Positions 43,991 through 52,639 of a DNA stretch of 64,000 nt are shown here, in pieces (the first letter of the stretch is position 1; each line of letters opens with the position of its first letter). The stretch covers positions 186,001 to 250,000 of the forward strand of contig CP064987.1 in assembly GCA_016699835.1 (NCBI GenBank), read 5' to 3'. Source of the DNA: Phycisphaerales bacterium (GTDB taxonomy: Bacteria; Planctomycetota; Phycisphaerae; Phycisphaerales; UBA1924). Under the pieces are notes generated by a model. It was not told where the DNA came from, searched no databases, and was given only the letters and a program-made list of their open reading frames with translations. A program made the position numbers and the translations under genes.

Positions 43991-45358
43991 ATGCGTCTGA
44001 CAATGGTGGGTACCGGTTACGTCGGCCTGGTCACGGGCGTCTGCTTCTCCAACACGGGCAACGACGTCACCTGCCTCGACGTCGACCCCAACAAGATCGA
44101 GAAACTCAAAAAGGGCGTCTGCCCCATCTATGAGCCCGGCCTCACCGAACTCATGGAGAAGAACCACAAGGCCGGACGACTCCACTACACCCTCGACAAG
44201 AAAGCCGCCTACACCAACGCCGACATGATCTTCATCTGCGTCGGCACCCCCACCGGCGAGCACGGCCAGACCGATCTCAAATACGTCAACGCTGCCGCCG
44301 ACGACATCGCCGAAGTCCTAAAGGCCCTGGGACCCAACCAGAAGCCCAAGGTGGTCGTCATGAAGTCCACCGTCCCCGTCGGCACGACCCTCGCCGTCCG
44401 CGACCGCATCCGCGCCAAGGTCGGCCCCTCCATCCCCTTCAAGGTCGCCGATAACCCCGAGTTCCTCAAGGAAGGCGCCGCCATCGACGACTTCATGAAG
44501 CCCGATCGCGTCGTCGTCGGCATCGAGGACGAGACCGTCGGCGAGGCCTTCAAGGAACTCTACGACCCCTTCGTCCGAAACGGGCACCCCATCTATCTCA
44601 TGGACGTCCCCAGCGCCGAGATGGTCAAGTACTGCGCCAACAACTTCCTCGCCACCAAGATCTCCTTCATCAACGAGATGGCCAACCTCTGCGAGGCCTA
44701 CGGTGCCGACATCAACCGCGTCCGCGAGGGCATGTGCTCCGACAAACGCATCGGCCACGCCTTCCTCTATCCAGGCCTCGGCTACGGCGGCTCCTGCTTC
44801 CCCAAGGACACCCTCGCCTGCATCATGATGGGCGACAAGTGCGGCATCGAGGCCACGCTCAGCAAGAGCGTCCACGCCGTCAACCAGAAGCAACGTGACC
44901 GATTCTTCGACAAAATGATCGCCCATTTCGGCGGCAAGACCGGCATCGGCGGCGGCGCGGCCGGCATGCAGGGAAAGAAAATCGCCTTCTGGGGCGTCGC
45001 CTTCAAGCCCAAGACCGACGACATCCGAGAGGCCCCCGCCCTCACCCTCATCCGCAAAGCGAACGGCTACGGCGCCACCTGCGTCGCCTTCGACCCCGTC
45101 GCCAACGAGAACGCCAAAGCCGAACTCGGCCCCACCGCCACCATCGTCGACAATCTCTACGACGCCGTCAAGGGCGCCGACGCCCTCGTCGTCTCGACAG
45201 ACTGGGACGAGTTCAAGAGCCCCGACTTCGACAAACTCAAGAGCCTCATGAACACCCCCGTCATCTTCGATGGGCGAAACCTCTACCGCTTGAGTGCGAT
45301 GCGCGACGCCGGGTTCACCTACTACAGCGTCGGCCGGGCGGTCGTAAAGGCCAAGTAA
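43991..45358 (+). CDS. UDP-glucose 6-dehydrogenase
   Basis: 455 residues. The Rossmann motif VGTGYVGLV is near the N-terminus and the catalytic Cys269 is in GYGGSCFPKD. It oxidises UDP-glucose to UDP-glucuronate for surface polysaccharides. The frame is open far upstream, but the ATG at 43991 has GGAG and begins at the conserved MRLTMVGTGYVG. A -10-like TATACT lies at 43903-43908. A strong terminator follows. Confidence 0.96.
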   Translation: MRLTMVGTGYVGLVTGVCFSNTGNDVTCLDVDPNKIEKLKKGVCPIYEPGLTELMEKNHKAGRLHYTLDKKAAYTNADMIFICVGTPTGEHGQTDLKYVNAAADDIAEVLKALGPNQKPKVVVMKSTVPVGTTLAVRDRIRAKVGPSIPFKVADNPEFLKEGAAIDDFMKPDRVVVGIEDETVGEAFKELYDPFVRNGHPIYLMDVPSAEMVKYCANNFLATKISFINEMANLCEAYGADINRVREGMCSDKRIGHAFLYPGLGYGGSCFPKDTLACIMMGDKCGIEATLSKSVHAVNQKQRDRFFDKMIAHFGGKTGIGGGAAGMQGKKIAFWGVAFKPKTDDIREAPALTLIRKANGYGATCVAFDPVANENAKAELGPTATIVDNLYDAVKGADALVVSTDWDEFKSPDFDKLKSLMNTPVIFDGRNLYRLSAMRDAGFTYYSVGRAVVKAK

Positions 45359-45380
45359 CTCATCCTCTCGAATCGAAATG

Positions 45381-45409
45381 AACAGGCCGGGCATCTCGCC
45401 CGGCCTGTT
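45381..45409. terminator. Terminator hairpin after ugd
   Basis: Perfect 12-bp stem AACAGGCCGGGC / GCCCGGCCTGTT with a 5-nt loop, between the convergent ugd and the Gly-Ser repeat gene. The T run is short, so it could serve both directions. Confidence 0.75.
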
Positions 45410-45435
45410 GTTCATTCACAGTGTTGCCGGCACAC

Positions 45436-46098
45436 TCACCGAGCCGCCAGCACGCCGGACATCGTCCCGATCGTGATACGATCCCCGGCACGCATCATCG
45501 GCACGACGCCCTGGTTTGGGTCATCGCCACCCTGATGGACCTCGATCCGCCCGGTGCCGAGCGAGTTTGTCACAACGGTCCCGATCACCACGCCGTTGTG
45601 CCGGACCACGAACTGCGCGTTCGGGAGCGCCCGCGAGACCTCGGCCTGGAACTTCCGCCGATCCACTCGGTACTCAAAGGCCAGTTTCCCCTCGACGCGG
45701 CCGCTCCGCATCCGAGCCTCAAGTCGAATCCGAACCTCGCTCGTCGCCGACGTTCCGCCACCCGACGCGCTCCCACCCGACGAGGCCCCGCCCGAGTTGC
45801 TGGTCCCGCCGCCGCTCGAACCTGAATTGCTGGATCCCGAATTGCTCGAACCAGAACTGCTCGAACCCGAGTTGCTGGATCCGGAGTTGCTCGACCCCGA
45901 ACTGCTCGAACCTGAGCTGCTGGACCCGGAGTTGCTCGAGCCCGAGTTACTCGAACCAGCGCTCGATGAACCAGAGTTCCCCACATTCCGGTGGAAGAAC
46001 CGCCCCCGGGTGCCGGACACATGCCCATCCGCAACCTGAACCAGAACCATCCCCGTCGTGGCAAGCGCGAACATCAGCAGTACGATCTTCGACTTCAT
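45436..46098 (-). CDS. Secreted protein with Gly-Ser-Asn repeats
   Basis: 220 residues. A signal peptide (MKSKIVLLMFALATTGMVLVQVADG) is followed by about 11 tandem GSSNS/GSSSS units (roughly 45-95) and then a compact, charged C-terminal domain (about 115-220) with RIRLEARMRSGRVEG and NGVVIGTVVTNSLG. The repeat region looks like a flexible spacer that holds the C-terminal domain away from the cell surface. No known family was recognised. AAGGA precedes the ATG at 46098. It is convergent with ugd. Confidence 0.7.
   Translation of the reverse strand: MKSKIVLLMFALATTGMVLVQVADGHVSGTRGRFFHRNVGNSGSSSAGSSNSGSSNSGSSSSGSSSSGSSNSGSSNSGSSSSGSSNSGSSNSGSSGGGTSNSGGASSGGSASGGGTSATSEVRIRLEARMRSGRVEGKLAFEYRVDRRKFQAEVSRALPNAQFVVRHNGVVIGTVVTNSLGTGRIEVHQGGDDPNQGVVPMMRAGDRITIGTMSGVLAAR
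45818..45976 (-). repeat. 15-nt tandem coding repeats
   Basis: About 11 units of a 15-nt repeat (on the plus strand GARTTGCTSGAWCCC-like) that encode the GSSNS/GSSSS spacer. Variation is at wobble positions, so it is kept for its protein sequence. Not a CRISPR: no distinct spacers. Confidence 0.85.
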
Positions 46099-46298
46099 GG
46101 TGCTTCCTTTCATGGGCCGAACGGCACACGGCCTTCGGACTCCATGCGAAAACCCAATCCGCGGCATGTCACGATTTTTTAGACCGACCAGTGTTTTCCA
46201 ATCGAGTTTCTCCCCGATCCAGTGGCGTGTGCCCCAGGCCCGATACTCAGGCTGCCCTCGCCCCAGGACGCGATCCGACCCTACGCGTACGTTTCGGG

Positions 46299-47099
46299 GT
46301 GAAACAGGTCGCCACTCCCGTCGATTGGCTCGCTGGCGTAAAGCCCCTCGCACCGGCCTCCATCGACTTCCTCTACGCCGACCCACCCTTCAACACCGGC
46401 GCCGCCAAACGCACACCCCCAAACGCCCATAAGCGCTCGCTCGTGCCTCATGCCCAATGCCTCGTGGCTTCTTCTTATCCCGACTCCTGGCCAACCATCC
46501 CCCACTACATCGCCTGGCTCCGTGAACGCCTCACCGCCACGCTCCCCGCCCTCAAGCCCACCGGCGTCATCGCCATCCACTGCGACTACCGCACCTCTCA
46601 CCACATCCGCATCCTCCTCGACGAACTCCTCGGCGACGACCACTTCGTCAACCACCTCATCTGGCACTACGGTCTCGGCGGCTCCTCCCCTCGCCGATTC
46701 GCCCGCAAGCACGACGACATCCTCATCTACGCCATCGACCCCGATCGCTACTACTTCGAACCGCCGATGGTCCCCGCGACCAGCAACCGCCTCAAAGGGA
46801 AACTCAAGAAGGCAACCGATGTTGTTCGCGTCCCTCTCGATGCGATGATCGACATCCCATCCCTCAATAACATGGCCAGCGAACGCACCGGCTACCCGAC
46901 ACAAAAACCCCTCGCCCTCCTCGACCTCCTCATCCGCGCCTTCTGCCCACAGGGCGGCACCGTCCTCGACCCCTGCTGCGGCAGCGGCACCACCCTCGTC
47001 GCCGCCATCAGCGCAGGCCGAAACGCCATCGGATTCGACATCTCCAAGAACGCGATCAAGGTCACGAACCAGCGACTCTACAGTCTCGTGGAGTCATGA
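46299..47099 (+). CDS. Orphan beta-class DNA methyltransferase
   Basis: 266 residues from the GTG at 46299. Motif IV is DPPF at 28-31 and motif I is DPCCGSGTT at 224-232; this order is the beta class (N6-adenine or N4-cytosine). HYGLGGSSPRRFARKHD and the TGYPTQKP block belong to the type seen in this class. No restriction enzyme gene is adjacent, so it may be a regulatory or leftover methyltransferase. The start is preceded by TACGTT 5 nt away and no SD. It lies 2 kb from the skew switch at 48.3 kb. Confidence 0.85.
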   Translation: MKQVATPVDWLAGVKPLAPASIDFLYADPPFNTGAAKRTPPNAHKRSLVPHAQCLVASSYPDSWPTIPHYIAWLRERLTATLPALKPTGVIAIHCDYRTSHHIRILLDELLGDDHFVNHLIWHYGLGGSSPRRFARKHDDILIYAIDPDRYYFEPPMVPATSNRLKGKLKKATDVVRVPLDAMIDIPSLNNMASERTGYPTQKPLALLDLLIRAFCPQGGTVLDPCCGSGTTLVAAISAGRNAIGFDISKNAIKVTNQRLYSLVES

Positions 47100-47275
47100 G
47101 GATCACGACGGCATCTGCGAATGCCGCCGACCGGCACACGACACGCTCGCAGTTTCACCGACCACCTCTCGCGGCACACACGTCCCGCTGTGTCTACTCC
47201 GCCTTCAGTACCACTCCATGGAAACTCGAAGTCTGCCATTGCCTATTGCCCATTCCCCATTGCCTCTTCCCCCTC

Positions 47276-47281
47276 TAGACT
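47276..47281 (+). promoter_or_regulatory. -10-like hexamer before the membrane protein gene
   Basis: TAGACT followed by TGCCCG; the ATG at 47289 is 7 nt away and no SD is present. The 30 nt before it hold a reiterated CCATTGCC-type sequence. Confidence 0.4.
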
Positions 47282-47288
47282 TGCCCGC

Positions 47289-47879
47289 ATGACCTGGTTC
47301 ATGCGCTGGTACGGCCGGCGCATCGTCAACGTGAACGTCAACATCCTCGTCGCGGGGGCGCTCGCGCTCGCCATCACCGTGGGTGTCATGCACCTCTTCC
47401 AGGAATACGGCCTCGACTGGCGAATCCACGACGAACTCGCCGAGAAACTCGGGCCCCGCTGGACGCTCAAGCAGACCGCCATCATCTCTGTGGTCACCAT
47501 CGTCGTTGATCTCATCGCCGACGTCGCCGTGTACTACCTCCTCCACTGGCTCGCCAACCACCTCCCAAGAAAACTCCCCAGGATCATCGAGCCGGCCTAC
47601 GCCAATCTCAGTTTCGTGAAGGATGCCACCATCGTCCAGGCCCAGCGCATGGTCCTCTCTCCCGTGCTCTACGTCATCGCCGTCGGGCTGCAGTGGATCA
47701 TGCTCCACAAAGACGCGTCGGTTGGCGTCGCCACCGCCGTCGGCTACGGCACGGGAATCCTCACCACACGCACGCTCCACACGACCTGGATGCTCTGGGT
47801 TGAACGCCGAGCTCGCCAAGACGCCGCGAAGGCCGTCGAGGATCGCGCCCATCCGCCCGCCGCCGAGCCGCGCGACTAG
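47289..47879 (+). CDS. Small integral membrane protein of unknown function
   Basis: 196 residues with four likely membrane segments (for example NILVAGALALAITVGVM, IISVVTIVVDLIADVAVYYLL) and a short Ala/Arg-rich C-terminal tail. No known family was recognised. Its end is 13 nt before the asnB start and it runs the same way. The longer frame up to 47121 has no conserved-looking sequence. Confidence 0.55.
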   Translation: MTWFMRWYGRRIVNVNVNILVAGALALAITVGVMHLFQEYGLDWRIHDELAEKLGPRWTLKQTAIISVVTIVVDLIADVAVYYLLHWLANHLPRKLPRIIEPAYANLSFVKDATIVQAQRMVLSPVLYVIAVGLQWIMLHKDASVGVATAVGYGTGILTTRTLHTTWMLWVERRARQDAAKAVEDRAHPPAAEPRD

Positions 47880-47892
47880 CCTCCACCCATCC

Positions 47893-49872
47893 ATGTGCGG
47901 CATCGCGGGCATCCTCCGAGTCACTCCTCCCGACGCGCCGGCGATCGATCACGCCAACGCCATACCAGAAACATGGCTCGACGCGCTCGACGCCCGCATC
48001 CGCCATCGCGGACCTGATGGCCACGGGCGGTTCCGCGATCGCGCGATCCACACCGATGGCTCGACGATCGATGTCGCGCTCGTCCATCGCCGACTCTCAA
48101 TACTCGACCATGCGCTGGGTGCGCAGCCGATGCTCGCCGGGCATGGCCCGTTCGCGCCCGGCACCGGTGTCACGCACGCCACGCCGCCGATGTACGTGCC
48201 GCCGAATCGCGACGACGCCGGCGAGATCGCCGCGATCGCGTTCAACGGCTGCATCTACAACCACCGCGCGCTCCGCGCCGAACTCGAATCACGCGGCGAA
48301 CGCTTCGCCTCGGCCCACAGCGATACCGAGGCGATCCTCCGCGGATTTCGCGTGTGGCGTGAGGATGTCGCGGCACGGCTCGATGGCATGTTCGCCGCAC
48401 TGCTGTGGGATCGGCGATCGGCGACACTGACGGCAATGCACGACGTGGCGGGCGAGAAGCCGCTGTATCGGCTGGACGTGGCGGACAAGGGCATCACGGC
48501 GTTTGCGAGCACGGTGCCGGCGCTGGTGGCGGTTGCTCGGCAGATTGAGGGATGTTTCACGTGGAACATTGATGCGGCGATGGCTTGGCGGTGGTTGACG
48601 CATGGGTTTGGGTGTGTGTCGATGTCGCTTGGTGGCGCGCGTGTGGGTGAGGTTGAGTGCGGGACTTTGGAGTGTTGCGCGCGCGATCGTGTGGTTCGGC
48701 GATTCTGGCGGCGGCCTGCTCGCGGGAGTGTGGCGCGGGTTTCTGTCGGCGAACTGGGCGAGATGGTGGATGCGTCGGTGCGCGCGCGGCTGGATGCGGA
48801 TGTGGACGTGGGGATTTTTCTTTCAGGGGGGATCGATTCGGGACTTGTGGCGGCCTCTGTGGCGCGCGCGGGCGTGCGGGCGACGGCGTACACGGTGTCG
48901 ATGGGGACAGCGGATCTGGACGAGCGCGCGTTAGCGGCACGGACGGCGCGGCGTTGCGGGCTGGAGCATCGGGTGCTGGAGTGCTCGATCGCTATGGACT
49001 CGGCGGCGGAGGATGTGCGGGCGCTGGTCAAGCAACTTGGGCTGCCGCTGGGCGATTCGAGCGTGCTACCGACGACGTGGATCAGCCGGGCGGTTCGGGA
49101 GGAGTGCCGGGTGGTGCTGACGGGTGATGGCGGGGACGAGTTGTTTTTCGGGTACGACCGGTATCGCGGGTGCGCGTGGTTGCAGGAGTTTGGCGCGGTG
49201 CTTCGGCGCGTGCCTCGAGGAGTGGCGGCGCGGCTCCCGGGACGATTGGGCGAGCGGGGTGTTCGGCTGGTTGATGCGGCGCGATGGGGCGGGTACGACG
49301 ATTTGCTCGCGGTCTTCCCGAGAGGGGAGTTGCGGCGATTGGGTGGGCGGGACGGCGGCTCGGAACGCGATGCGGATGGCGATGTGAGAGATCCAGCGGG
49401 TGTGGACTTTGGTTCGTATCTGCCTGGGGATCTGATGCGGAAGGTGGACACGGCAACGATGTCGGTGGCGCTGGAGTCTCGGTCGCCGATGCTGGCTGGG
49501 GCGATCCGGGAGGCCGGGCTTGGGATGTCTTTGGAGGATCTGGGGGGCGGCGGCGTGTGGGGCGGGACGAAGCGGCTGCTTCGGGAACTGGCGATGGAGC
49601 GGCTGGACCCTGGGGTCGCACGGGGGCGGAAGCGCGGGTTTGGGGTGGCGATTGACGGGTGGTACCGGCGTGGGGGGACGCTGCGGGGCCTGTTTGACGA
49701 GGCCGTGATGGGCGATCGTGAGCGTCTGGACGGGCTGATTGGGGAGGTGCTGCCCTGGAGTGGTGTGGAGCGGCTGGTCGCGGAGCACGACTCAGGGACC
49801 GGGCGGCATGGACAGCGTCTGTTTGTGCTGACGAGCCTGGCGTTGTGGCTGGATTGGCTCAGGGGCGGGTAA
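47893..49872 (+). CDS. asnB: Asparagine synthase (glutamine-hydrolysing)
   Basis: 659 residues. The N-terminal MCGIAG gives the class II glutaminase nucleophile Cys2; the synthetase domain has the PP-loop SGGIDS at 311-316 and GDGGDELFFGYDRY. It converts aspartate to asparagine with glutamine and ATP, or amidates another carboxylate. Codon use changes within the gene: the first about 150 codons favour C-ending codons, later ones G-ending ones, at the same spot as the strand skew switch. A parS-like site is embedded at codons 221-226. A possible -10-like TAGCCT is 10 nt before the ATG; no SD is clear. Confidence 0.93.
   Translation: MCGIAGILRVTPPDAPAIDHANAIPETWLDALDARIRHRGPDGHGRFRDRAIHTDGSTIDVALVHRRLSILDHALGAQPMLAGHGPFAPGTGVTHATPPMYVPPNRDDAGEIAAIAFNGCIYNHRALRAELESRGERFASAHSDTEAILRGFRVWREDVAARLDGMFAALLWDRRSATLTAMHDVAGEKPLYRLDVADKGITAFASTVPALVAVARQIEGCFTWNIDAAMAWRWLTHGFGCVSMSLGGARVGEVECGTLECCARDRVVRRFWRRPARGSVARVSVGELGEMVDASVRARLDADVDVGIFLSGGIDSGLVAASVARAGVRATAYTVSMGTADLDERALAARTARRCGLEHRVLECSIAMDSAAEDVRALVKQLGLPLGDSSVLPTTWISRAVREECRVVLTGDGGDELFFGYDRYRGCAWLQEFGAVLRRVPRGVAARLPGRLGERGVRLVDAARWGGYDDLLAVFPRGELRRLGGRDGGSERDADGDVRDPAGVDFGSYLPGDLMRKVDTATMSVALESRSPMLAGAIREAGLGMSLEDLGGGGVWGGTKRLLRELAMERLDPGVARGRKRGFGVAIDGWYRRGGTLRGLFDEAVMGDRERLDGLIGEVLPWSGVERLVAEHDSGTGRHGQRLFVLTSLALWLDWLRGG
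48300..48420. other. GC-skew switch point inside asnB
   Basis: G/C counts per 60-nt line on the plus strand go from 14/24 (48241) and 19/22 (48301) to 24/16 (48361), 24/16 (48421), 27/16 (48481) and 24/9 (48541). Genes on both strands to the left show a C-rich plus strand, and genes on both strands to the right a G-rich one. It is therefore a replication-strand signal, not a gene-direction signal. Confidence 0.75.
48553..48568. promoter_or_regulatory. parS-like ParB binding site
   Basis: TGTTTCACGTGGAACA fits the bacterial parS pattern TGTTYCACGTGRAACA at all 16 positions, and differs from the B. subtilis form at one base. It overlaps codons for C221, F222, T223, W224 and N225 of asnB. No other CACGTG hexamer that I saw in the window has these flanks. 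Confidence 0.7.
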
Positions 49873-50003
49873 CGGGGTCTACCCTTTCCTTTGCCGGTGG
49901 GTTGTTCGGGATGGACACTGGACGGACCTCGGCGTGGATGCCGATATTGGGCTTACTCATGGATCACGAGACCCTCGCCACCCCACATCCCCACTCCACC
50001 CCC

Positions 50004-50810
50004 ATGCTCAGCACCGACTCCCAACCGGAGTCGGCTCGCATCGACCACGACGGCGGATTGCCTGTGGATCGTCGATCGATCCTGGGCGGCGGGATTCTGT
50101 TTGGACTTTCGGCCTTGATGGCGGCATGCAATCGCGGGTCGCAGTATGTGACGAACCTGCCGACGCCGGTGTGGCCTGATCAGCAGCCCTCGCCGGTGAG
50201 CGGGTCATCGGGGCCGGTGTGCACGAAGCCGACATTCGTGGAGAATACCACGCCGGTGCAGCAACTGCCGGGGAGCCTGCCGAGCGGGGTGATCTCGCGT
50301 TCGCGATGGGCGGGGAATGGGCCTGTGATGAGCCGATCGAACCCGATGAACGGGATCAACCGGATCACGGTGCACCACGACGCGATCTCGGCGGCGTCGG
50401 GGATGTCGTTCGACGAGGCGGCGAGGCGGCTGGAGTCGATCCGTCGCGGGCACGTCTCGGGGTCGCACGGTTGGGCGGACATCGGGTATCACTTCTCGAT
50501 CGATCCGCAGGGACGGGTGTGGGAGTGTCGGCCTTTGAACCTGCAGGGCGCGCACGTGTCGGACAACAACGAGCACAACATCGGCGTGATGCTGATGGGG
50601 AACTTCAACCAGCACGGGGCGACGAACGCGCAGTTGGCGGCGCTGGATCGGTTTGTGTCGGATCAGAGCCGGGTGTTCCGGGTGCCGATTTCGCGGGTGT
50701 ACACGCACCGGGAGTTGCGGCCGACGGAGTGCCCTGGGGATCGGCTGCAGCGGTATATGGAGGGGACGCGGTCGTTTGGCGGGGTGATGCGGAAGATGGC
50801 GTTTGCGTGA
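50004..50810 (+). CDS. Lipoprotein N-acetylmuramoyl-L-alanine amidase (PGRP fold)
   Basis: 268 residues from the ATG at 50004; starts at 49959 or 49911 are possible because no SD is clear. A twin-arginine-like DRRSILGGG with hydrophobic core leads to a lipobox LMAAC, so it is probably an exported lipoprotein. The amidase_2 domain has zinc ligands in TVHHD, YTHREL and TECPG, plus GWADIGYHFSIDPQG. It trims or recycles peptidoglycan. A Pro-rich linker (about 55-75) separates anchor and domain. Confidence 0.85.
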   Translation: MLSTDSQPESARIDHDGGLPVDRRSILGGGILFGLSALMAACNRGSQYVTNLPTPVWPDQQPSPVSGSSGPVCTKPTFVENTTPVQQLPGSLPSGVISRSRWAGNGPVMSRSNPMNGINRITVHHDAISAASGMSFDEAARRLESIRRGHVSGSHGWADIGYHFSIDPQGRVWECRPLNLQGAHVSDNNEHNIGVMLMGNFNQHGATNAQLAALDRFVSDQSRVFRVPISRVYTHRELRPTECPGDRLQRYMEGTRSFGGVMRKMAFA

Positions 50811-50851
50811 GCGGGGTCGGGAACACAACGGGAAGCACGCGGACGCCTCAA

Positions 50852-50873
50852 AGCCCTCCCTCACGGTCGGGCT
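50852..50873. repeat. Hairpin repeat family C, copy 1
   Basis: AGCCCTCCCTCACGGTCGGG followed by CT; ends AGCCC and GGGCT pair. The same sequence with one change is at 55117-55137. Confidence 0.6.
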
Positions 50874-50925
50874 ACATGCCTGATTTGAGATGTGCTCGTG
50901 CTCCAGGTTGCTGATTGAGTATGTG

Positions 50926-51789
50926 TCAATCGTCTGTGTCGTCGGTGTCGGGTTGTTCGCGGCCTGGGCCGAAGATTGAGGTTCCGACTCGGACGATGTT
51001 GGCGCCCTCGGCGATGGCGTCCTCGAAATCGCCGGACATTCCCATGGAGAGGATGTTGAACTTGCCCTCGCTGAGGCGGAGTTTTCGCATTTCTTCGAAG
51101 AGTTCGCGGCATCGCTCGAAGACGATGCGGGGCTCTGGGCCTTGGCCCTGGATGGGAGCCATGGTCATGAGGCCGCGGACGCGGACGTGGGCCATGGTCT
51201 CGATCTGCTCGGCGAGTGGGATAGCGGCGGGGACGGGGCAGCCTTGCTTGGAGGCTTCGGCGGAGCAGTTGACCTCGATGAGGACCTCGATGACGTGGTC
51301 GCGTTTGAGGCCGATGGTCTGGAGTTCTTCGGCGAGACGGAGGGAATCGACGGAGTGGATGAGTCGGACGAGTTCGGCGGCCTTCTTGGCCTTATTGCGC
51401 TGGAGGTGGCCGATCATGTGCCAGCGGACGGGGGTTGGCTCGGCGGCGTCGAGGAGTGTCTTGGAGGGGAAGAGGGAGTCGCTGGCGTCGGCACGGCGGG
51501 CCTGGCGTGAGTTCTGGAGGACCCGGAGGCGCTGGAGGTATTCCTCGGCCATGGCGGCGCGCTGGATGAGTTGCTGGACTTTGTTCTCGCCGAAGTCGCG
51601 GTGGCCGAGTTGCATGAGTTCGCGGATGTCTTCGGGATCGGCGAACTTGGTGACGGCGACGAGGATGATGTCTTCGGGCTTTCGGCCGGCGCGTCGTGCG
51701 GCGTTGGCGACGCGGTCCTTGACGAGGGCGTAGCGCTTGTGGAGGGATTCGGGGAGGCTTTGGGCCGGGTCTGCGTGGGTTGTGGGCAT
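50926..51789 (-). CDS. PLP homeostasis protein, YggS family
   Basis: 287 residues, a single-domain alanine-racemase-like PLP barrel. The PLP lysine is Lys48 in VAVTKF; other blocks are GENKVQQ, WHMIGHLQRNKAK and LSMGMSGDFEDAI with RVGTSIFG. The family keeps free PLP in check and has no known racemase activity. An insert of about 25 residues (RRADASDSLFPSKTLLDA) comes before WHMIGHLQ. A hairpin GGGGTCC/GGACCCC lies upstream at 51820-51840. The strand is opposite to its neighbours. Confidence 0.95.
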   Translation of the reverse strand: MPTTHADPAQSLPESLHKRYALVKDRVANAARRAGRKPEDIILVAVTKFADPEDIRELMQLGHRDFGENKVQQLIQRAAMAEEYLQRLRVLQNSRQARRADASDSLFPSKTLLDAAEPTPVRWHMIGHLQRNKAKKAAELVRLIHSVDSLRLAEELQTIGLKRDHVIEVLIEVNCSAEASKQGCPVPAAIPLAEQIETMAHVRVRGLMTMAPIQGQGPEPRIVFERCRELFEEMRKLRLSEGKFNILSMGMSGDFEDAIAEGANIVRVGTSIFGPGREQPDTDDTDD

Positions 51790-51967
51790 TGAGGACCACC
51801 TCCGTGGATTTCAATCGAGGGGGTCCTTCCGATGGACCCCTGTTGGCGTTGGCATTACCGAACTAGAGTACACCGGTTGTCGCGTCGTTTCAGGGCGAGA
51901 GAACTTGAGGCGTCTTTGATGGGATTGACGGTCGATTCTGAATGCAGAGTTCGGAGTTGAAGGAGTA

Positions 51968-52007
51968 GGCACAGGCGGGACGCCTGCGCCACGAGACTGG
52001 GTAGGGA
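51968..52007 (+). repeat. Hairpin repeat family A, copy 2 (upstream of peroxiredoxin)
   Basis: Arms GGCACAGGCG and CGCCTGCGCC around GGA, then the tail CACGAGACTGGGTAGGGA. The tail is shared with the thiG copy (17 of 18 nt). Confidence 0.75.
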
Positions 52008-52047
52008 CCTTGAACCGGTGCGTTTGTGCACTGTTGGGAGATTGAAG

Positions 52048-52533
52048 TTGGCACAGCAGACCTTGACCGCGCGGAATTCCCCGATTGGCGTTGGCGATGT
52101 GGCGCCGGACTTCACGCTTGTGGATCAGGATCGGAAGGAGTGGACGCTCTCGGAGGCGGTGAAAAAGGGGGACGTGGTGCTGGCGTTTGTGCCGTTCGCC
52201 TTTACGGGGGTGTGCACGACGGAGATGAAGTGCGTGACGAGCGACATGGCGAACTGGACGGGGAAGGGGATGTCTGTTGTGGGGATCTCGTGCGACAGTT
52301 TCGCGGCGAACAAGGCGTGGAGCGAGCAGGAGGGGTACACGCATCCGATTCTGAGTGATCTGAAGCGCGAGGTGTGCAAGGCGTATGGGTTGTATTGGGC
52401 GGACCTGAACGTGGCGCAGCGGGGGACGGTGGTGATCGGGAAGGACGCTTCGGGGCGGGGGAAAGTGAAGCATGTCGAGGCACGGGACCCGAGCGCGGCG
52501 ATGAACTGGAAGCATGTTCTCGAGAAGATCTGA
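52048..52533 (+). CDS. AhpC/TSA-type peroxiredoxin
   Basis: 161 residues from a TTG at 52048, chosen because GGGAG lies 7 nt upstream; a GTG at 52018 is also in frame. The active site is PFAFTGVCTTEM with Thr53 and peroxidatic Cys56 (PxxxTxxC). Further cysteines are near Cys62, 90 and 110, so either a 1-Cys AhpE-like or an atypical 2-Cys mechanism is possible. It reduces hydroperoxides in the cytoplasm. Confidence 0.92.
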   Translation: MAQQTLTARNSPIGVGDVAPDFTLVDQDRKEWTLSEAVKKGDVVLAFVPFAFTGVCTTEMKCVTSDMANWTGKGMSVVGISCDSFAANKAWSEQEGYTHPILSDLKREVCKAYGLYWADLNVAQRGTVVIGKDASGRGKVKHVEARDPSAAMNWKHVLEKI

Positions 52534-52639
52534 GACTGTGACGCCAAGCGACATGGGCGGGTCGATTCGATGTTCATCCTGGGGTTCAGGTCGGACGTTG
52601 GCCTGAGACTGGTTGGCGGCGGATCGCTACGCTGTGGCT

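Noticed and set aside
45818..45976. Regular repeats that could look like a CRISPR array
   Set aside because: The units are 15 nt, contiguous, in frame and encode GSSNS; there are no spacers and no cas genes.
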